Positions 51,221 through 55,024 of a stretch of DNA of 55,024 nucleotides are shown piece by piece. A program made the translations under genes and the position numbers. The stretch comes from Blastocatellia bacterium (GTDB lineage Bacteria > Acidobacteriota > Blastocatellia > Pyrinomonadales > Pyrinomonadaceae). The notes under the pieces are model-generated. The model worked only from the letters and a program-made list of their open reading frames with translations, was not told where the DNA came from and did not search any database. Position 1 is the stretch's first letter. Every line of letters starts with the position of its first letter. The stretch is taken from contig DNND01000080.1 of the NCBI GenBank assembly GCA_003488005.1, positions 1,280 to 56,303 on the forward strand. Direction: 5' to 3'.

Positions 51221-51910
51221 TTGAATCCAACCGCAGCTACATCTCTGCCAACTCGCTTTCTTTATATCTTCATTGATGAAGGAGGCAATTTTGATTTTTC
51301 TCCCGGCGGTACATCACACTTCACTCTGTCATGCGTGACAAGAGAACGCCCATTCGGGGACTACAACGAATTCATAAGTTTAAAGTACGACCTTGTTGAG
51401 CAAGGAAGCGATAACGAATACTTCCATGCCTCCGAGGACCCCCAACCTGTTCGGGATAAGGTGTTTGAAATCATTGGTCGCAATCTTTCGGGGATGCGAA
51501 TAGATGCAGTAATCGTTGAAAAGAGAAAAGCGCATCCGACTGCTCGGCAGGAAACCGAGTTTTATCCCAGAATGTTGGGCTATCTACTTCGTCATGTTTT
51601 GAAACAGTACTCGCTGTCACAATACACCGAAGTAATTGTTTTCACAGACAGAATACCGGTTAAGGGGAAACGAAATGCTGTGGAAAAGGCCGTGAAGGTT
51701 ACTTTGTCAAAGATGCTACCCAAGACCATGCGCTATCGCCTTTTACATCACGATTCAAAGTCGAACTTTCAATTACAAATAGCCGACTATTGTAACTGGG
51801 CCATCTATCGAAAGTGGGATCGAAACAACCTGCGATCTTACGACCTGATCAAGTCTGCAGTGGAGAGCGAATTTGATATCTTCGAGGCGGGGACTATTAC
51901 TTACTATTGA
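51221..51910 (+). CDS. DUF3800 protein (RNase H-like fold)
   Basis: The 229-residue protein has the DUF3800 hallmarks: YIFIDEGGNFDF near the N-terminus, YFHASED, VFTDRIPVKGKR in the middle, and HHDSKSNFQLQIADYCNWAIYRKW. These acidic positions (Asp in IDEGG, FTD and IAD) match a DDE-like nuclease core. Such proteins are common in mobile and defence regions, but their role is unknown. The start is TTG (51221); no better in-frame codon is available and no ribosome site is clear. It follows the broken DUF104-like gene by 39 bp. Confidence 0.75.
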   Translation: MNPTAATSLPTRFLYIFIDEGGNFDFSPGGTSHFTLSCVTRERPFGDYNEFISLKYDLVEQGSDNEYFHASEDPQPVRDKVFEIIGRNLSGMRIDAVIVEKRKAHPTARQETEFYPRMLGYLLRHVLKQYSLSQYTEVIVFTDRIPVKGKRNAVEKAVKVTLSKMLPKTMRYRLLHHDSKSNFQLQIADYCNWAIYRKWDRNNLRSYDLIKSAVESEFDIFEAGTITYY

Positions 51911-51917
51911 CAGACGA

Positions 51918-51970
51918 CCACCCCGGCTACTCTTTCGAGAGGGCCCGATGGGCCCTTGTCACCAGGGTGG
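51918..51970 (+). terminator. Nested hairpin after the DUF3800 gene
   Basis: An outer stem CCACCCCGG (51918-51926) with CCAGGGTGG (51962-51970) has one mismatch. An inner perfect stem AGGGCCC/GGGCCCT lies at 51940-51956. There is no T run, so it may be a structured RNA or a factor-assisted terminator. Confidence 0.45.
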
Positions 51971-52081
51971 AACCTTTCGGACTTGATTCTAACCGGTTTG
52001 TGGGCAAAGTCAAACTAATCTAGTAGCGGAAAGTAACACAATGCGTTGCCGGTTATTGCACGGACTGAAGTCTATGCTACC

Positions 52082-53374
52082 TCAATCTTCCACCGGCATT
52101 TTGAGTTCACCGGTGGTGAGGTCTGGACGCGTGCGCGCCATCTCTTCCGGAGTCGTGTCAGGATGTGGATGTTCTCGCACAGCGGTTGCCGTCACGGGCG
52201 CCGCAGCCGTTGCCGCAGTGGTCGGCGCCGCTTCGAGTAGATCTGCCAAACCTTCACTGCCGCGATGTTCCAGCCAGTGCCGGTAGCTTACGGTGAGAAT
52301 CGCTACCACAGGAATGGCGAGAAAAATTCCCGCAATGCCGGCGAGTTCCGCTCCGGAAAGTATCGCGATAATTACCGCCAGCGGATGCAGATGAATTCCC
52401 TGGCCAATCAAGCGCGGATAGACCACATAATCCTGAACAATGCGTAGCACCGCCAAAAACGCCAGTACCATAAGCGCCAGGAACACACCACCATGAATCA
52501 AAGCCGCCAGCGCCGCGACTATGGCGACCAATAATGGACCAACCAGCGGAATGAATTCACAGACACCGGCGATAACGCCTAAGACTAACGGGCTTGGCAC
52601 ACCGAACAACGTGAAGCCAAGCGCGCAAACAACCCCGATAAAAACGCACGCGGTGAGTTGCGCGCGTATGTAGGCGGCGAGGGTGCTGTTGATGTCCTGA
52701 AAAAATTCGTCACCGCGCCAGCGCCAACGCCCTTTAGGCAACATCTGCAACGCCGAACGACGAAACGTTTCGGCGTCTTTCAAAAAGAAGAAACTCAGAA
52801 TCGGAATCAGGACGAGCCAGGGAATATAGATCACCCAGCCGGCCACACTCGCCAGCACCGCACTGACAGTCAAACTGACTTTCTCGATCACGCTGGGAAT
52901 TGCCCCGTTGATTGCGTCCAGCAGCGGCCCAGGCATGCGATGCGAACGAAAGTACTCGACAAAGCCCTGCGTTCGGGTGCCAACTGCAGTCCAGTAAGCG
53001 CGCGCCTGTTCGGTAAACTCAGGGAACTGATTGCCGAGGCGCGGCGCCAGCAGATAAATCCCAACAACAATTACTGCCACAATGATGATGTAGGAAAGCG
53101 CGATCGCCAGTGTGCGTGGCATCGTGCGCTCCTTACCGGCGAAGCGTACCGGACGGCGCAGAAACTCGACTAATGGTGATACGAAATAGGCAAAGAAGAT
53201 GGACAGAACCAGAAGCAGAATGACGCCCGTAAGTTTGACGATGATCCAGAGCAGCAACGCGACGATCAAAATAATAAAGATCACACGCAACACAACTCGC
53301 GTCTGCGGCCAGGATGCGTCGGCAGCAACTTTCGCTGCCACTCCCGCAATCTCTTTGGTGTCCTGTTCGTGCAC
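52082..53374 (-). CDS. AI-2E family transporter (polytopic permease)
   Basis: The 430-residue inner-membrane protein has the AI-2E/PerM layout: hydrophobic segments at about 28-60, 90-110, 155-195 and 240-365, with ILSFFFLKDAETFRR, ALGFTLFGVPSPLVLGVIAGVCEFIPLVGP and YVVYPRLIGQGIHLHPLAVIIAIL. The family name derives from an autoinducer-2 exporter, but many members transport other solutes. The C-terminal tail of about 50 residues is Ala/Thr/Pro-rich and disordered. The start is GTG with no clear ribosome site. The PilZ genes lie just upstream; the gap to the first is 12 bp, so they are co-transcribed. Confidence 0.88.
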   Translation of the reverse strand: MHEQDTKEIAGVAAKVAADASWPQTRVVLRVIFIILIVALLLWIIVKLTGVILLLVLSIFFAYFVSPLVEFLRRPVRFAGKERTMPRTLAIALSYIIIVAVIVVGIYLLAPRLGNQFPEFTEQARAYWTAVGTRTQGFVEYFRSHRMPGPLLDAINGAIPSVIEKVSLTVSAVLASVAGWVIYIPWLVLIPILSFFFLKDAETFRRSALQMLPKGRWRWRGDEFFQDINSTLAAYIRAQLTACVFIGVVCALGFTLFGVPSPLVLGVIAGVCEFIPLVGPLLVAIVAALAALIHGGVFLALMVLAFLAVLRIVQDYVVYPRLIGQGIHLHPLAVIIAILSGAELAGIAGIFLAIPVVAILTVSYRHWLEHRGSEGLADLLEAAPTTAATAAAPVTATAVREHPHPDTTPEEMARTRPDLTTGELKMPVED

Positions 53375-53386
53375 TCTTTGAATTGG

Positions 53387-53743
53387 TTAGGTGTAGAGCC
53401 TGGCGATGATACTGCCGACGGCTTGTTGGTCGTTTGGTGTAACTCGGCGAAACTCCACGCCAAACGTGTCCGGCGTGGCGTGATGGACCACCTCGCCGCG
53501 CAATGAAAGCGCTTCTTCCTGATCGATTAGCAACAACCCAAGTTGGTCGCCTACCCGGACGTTGGGACAAGCGGGCAGATTACAAACGCGCAAGCCGCCG
53601 AGGCTGATGTCGGCAGGTTCACCCAGTCCAATCGATTCTTTCAAGCTTTCATCTTCGATTGCCAGCGTCAGCCGCGTGTTGACGTAATAGCGTGGATACT
53701 TACGCCGCTCATGGTCAGGCAAAACAGCGTCGGGTGTGCTCAT
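53387..53743 (-). CDS. PilZ domain protein
   Basis: The 118-residue protein has the c-di-GMP-binding PilZ signatures: ERRKYPRYYVN, containing RxxxR, and ADISLGGLRV, containing DxSxxG. It should therefore bind c-di-GMP. The ATG at 53741-53743 is chosen because GGGAG precedes it; longer frames come from another gene's reading frame. It is the second of two PilZ genes, 13 bp apart, and lies upstream of the AI-2E permease. Confidence 0.85.
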   Translation of the reverse strand: MSTPDAVLPDHERRKYPRYYVNTRLTLAIEDESLKESIGLGEPADISLGGLRVCNLPACPNVRVGDQLGLLLIDQEEALSLRGEVVHHATPDTFGVEFRRVTPNDQQAVGSIIARLYT

Positions 53744-53756
53744 CGGGAAACTCCCT

Positions 53757-54167
53757 TCAGTTGGCGAAGTCGTCGTCCTCTTCCTCGTCGTCTTCATCTT
53801 CCACCGGAACCGCCGGAGCAGAAACCCGTGGCGCGGCCGGTTCCCAGATGAGTCCCTTCCATTCGTTTGTCTCGCCCAGCAGTTGCAATGCCGCCAGCGG
53901 ATGCCCGGCGTTGCGTTCGATGCGCAGCACTTCCGCAAGTACCTGCAGCTTCTGGCCATCTTCGCCTGCCACTTCCAGGCGCACCGTGCTGCCAACATTC
54001 GGTAGCTGACGCGGCAGATGGACCAACGTGCCTGTGGGGCCGACGTTCTCGGTAGTTCCTTGAACTACGACATGCGAGCCGTCCGCGTCGTCCCACTCTG
54101 CGCGCACTTCGAATGATACTAGATAACGTGGTCCTGAACGAGCTTCTGGTTCGATATGACGAGACAT
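53757..54167 (-). CDS. PilZ-like protein with acidic tail
   Basis: The 136-residue protein begins EARSGPRYLVSFEVRAEW, with RxxxR, and continues TENVGPTGTLVHLPRQLP. There the usual DxSxxG reads NVGPTG, so c-di-GMP affinity may be weakened. The C-terminus is a run of Asp and Glu after a Pro/Ala linker. AAGGAG lies ten bases upstream of the ATG. It is the first gene of the PilZ-PilZ-permease set and is separated from the acetyl-CoA synthetase gene by about 95 bp. Confidence 0.75.
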   Translation of the reverse strand: MSRHIEPEARSGPRYLVSFEVRAEWDDADGSHVVVQGTTENVGPTGTLVHLPRQLPNVGSTVRLEVAGEDGQKLQVLAEVLRIERNAGHPLAALQLLGETNEWKGLIWEPAAPRVSAPAVPVEDEDDEEEDDDFAN

Positions 54168-54262
54168 TATTTGCTACTCCTTGGTCAGACGAAAGCGCTG
54201 GGCGGAATTGAGAATTCGGTAGTCAGAATTCAGAAGTTCAAAAGTGTAACCGATTTCAAAAA

Positions 54263-55024
54263 CTACTCTTCAGCGGTCCTTAGTTTCTCGAGTACGGAAA
54301 AATCTTCGAGCGTGGTGACATCCCCGGCGACCGATCCGCTGGTTGCAATCTCGCGCAGCAAGCGGCGCATGATTTTTCCCGATCGTGTTTTCGGCAGAGC
54401 ATCGGTAAAGCGCAGGTCGTCTGGTCGGGCCAGCGCGCCTATCTCTTTGACCACGTGCGCGCGCAATTCGGCGTTCAGTTGATCCGAGGGCATGTGCGAA
54501 CCTTCGAGCGTGACAAAAGCGACGATTGCCGAGCCTTTCAATTCGTCCGGCCGGGCAACTACGGCAGCTTCTGCAACTGCAGCGTGCGAAACCAGAGCGC
54601 TTTCCACTTCCGCGGTTCCCAACCGATGACCGCTAACATTGATCACGTCGTCGATTCGTCCCATGATCCAGAAGTAGCCGTCTTCATCGCGGCGAGCGCC
54701 GTCACCGGCAAAGTAGATATTTTCGATCTGCGACCAGTACTGCTCGCGATAACGTTCGTCGTCGCCCCAGATGGTCCGCAGCATCGAGGGCCAGGGACGT
54801 TTGATAACCAGATAGCCGCCTTCGTTTGCGCCTACCTCCTGCCCATCCCGCGTCATCACTGCTACATCGATTCCAGGAAAAGGCTTAGTTGCCGAACCGG
54901 GCTTTGTAGGCGTCGCGCCAGGCAAGGGCGTAATCATGATCGCGCCTGTTTCTGTTTGCCACCAGGTGTCGACTATCGGGCAGGCGCCTTTGCCGATGAT
55001 CTTGTGATACCACATCCACGCTTC
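54263..55024 (-). CDS. acs: Acetyl-CoA synthetase, C-terminal part (5' end outside window)
   Basis: The frame is open to the window edge and begins with EAWMWYHK, well inside the protein. TWWQTETGAIMITPLPG is the core adenylation motif, followed by YFAGDGARRDEDGYFWIMGRIDDVINVSGHR. The C-terminal PKTRSGKIMRRLLRE carries the lysine that is acetylated to control the enzyme. It makes acetyl-CoA from acetate, ATP and CoA. About 254 residues are present; a full protein has about 650. Confidence 0.95.
   Translation of the reverse strand, partial: EAWMWYHKIIGKGACPIVDTWWQTETGAIMITPLPGATPTKPGSATKPFPGIDVAVMTRDGQEVGANEGGYLVIKRPWPSMLRTIWGDDERYREQYWSQIENIYFAGDGARRDEDGYFWIMGRIDDVINVSGHRLGTAEVESALVSHAAVAEAAVVARPDELKGSAIVAFVTLEGSHMPSDQLNAELRAHVVKEIGALARPDDLRFTDALPKTRSGKIMRRLLREIATSGSVAGDVTTLEDFSVLEKLRTAEE

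Overview
The window reads as a contiguous piece of chromosome from a Gram-negative, diderm bacterium. It encodes BamA, Skp, LpxA, LpxI, a Lol-type exporter and an LpxL-like acyltransferase, so an outer membrane with lipid A is expected. Base composition looks moderately GC-rich. The long secreted protein built of SBBP, CSLREA-like, Calx-beta, PD40 and MBG-type modules, the PilZ and RsbW-type regulators, and the many intergenic palindromes of the 'AGTCCAAAGTCC' and 'GGATGAA' kinds suggest Acidobacteriota, perhaps class Blastocatellia. That placement is inference only; there is no rRNA or other decisive marker here. No tRNA, rRNA, CRISPR array, transposase or integrase was recognised.

Layout. 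1-5.8 kb: the end of a radical SAM gene, then a two-gene AAA ATPase plus subtilase cassette (IetA/IetS-like, a known anti-phage defence type). The cassette lies between two direct copies of the 3' end of a TPR gene, as if it had entered that gene's tail. 6-12.5 kb: a small outer-membrane barrel, an operon of zinc-ribbon coiled-coil protein, GalE and stand-alone LigD polymerase, a DUF4160/DUF2442 pair, and PrmA-RsmE. 12.5-19 kb: a hybrid histidine kinase, Era, and two lipid acyltransferases. 19.3-26.3 kb: a receiver fused to an RsbW-like ATPase, a GT-C-like membrane protein, a LolC/E-LolD exporter, and a ClpC-like ATPase with a shortened middle domain. 26.6-32.8 kb: the envelope operon bamA-skp-fabZ-lpxA-lpxI. 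32.9-37.3 kb: YacG, a Crp/Fnr regulator, an amphipathic-helix membrane protein, two orphan antitoxin-like small proteins and a site-2 protease. 37.7-46.6 kb: one secreted mosaic protein of about 2956 residues. 46.6-55 kb: HU, signal peptidase I, a membrane TPR protein, CarA, a doubly frameshifted DUF104-like gene, DUF3800, an AI-2E family permease, two PilZ proteins and the C-terminal part of acetyl-CoA synthetase.

How the genes fit together. Envelope assembly dominates: BamA and Skp build the outer membrane, FabZ, LpxA and LpxI feed lipid A, LpxL-like and DUF374 enzymes acylate lipids, LolCDE-like proteins move lipoproteins and LepB cleaves signal peptides. Signalling genes (hybrid kinase, receiver-RsbW fusion, Crp/Fnr, PilZ pair) are scattered among housekeeping genes.

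The most striking features beyond ordinary genes are the repeat-bounded IetAS cassette and a set of at least six different intergenic palindromic repeat families without any transposase. One of these supplies the start codon and first codons of lolD, another runs up to the start of lpxI, and others carry stop codons.
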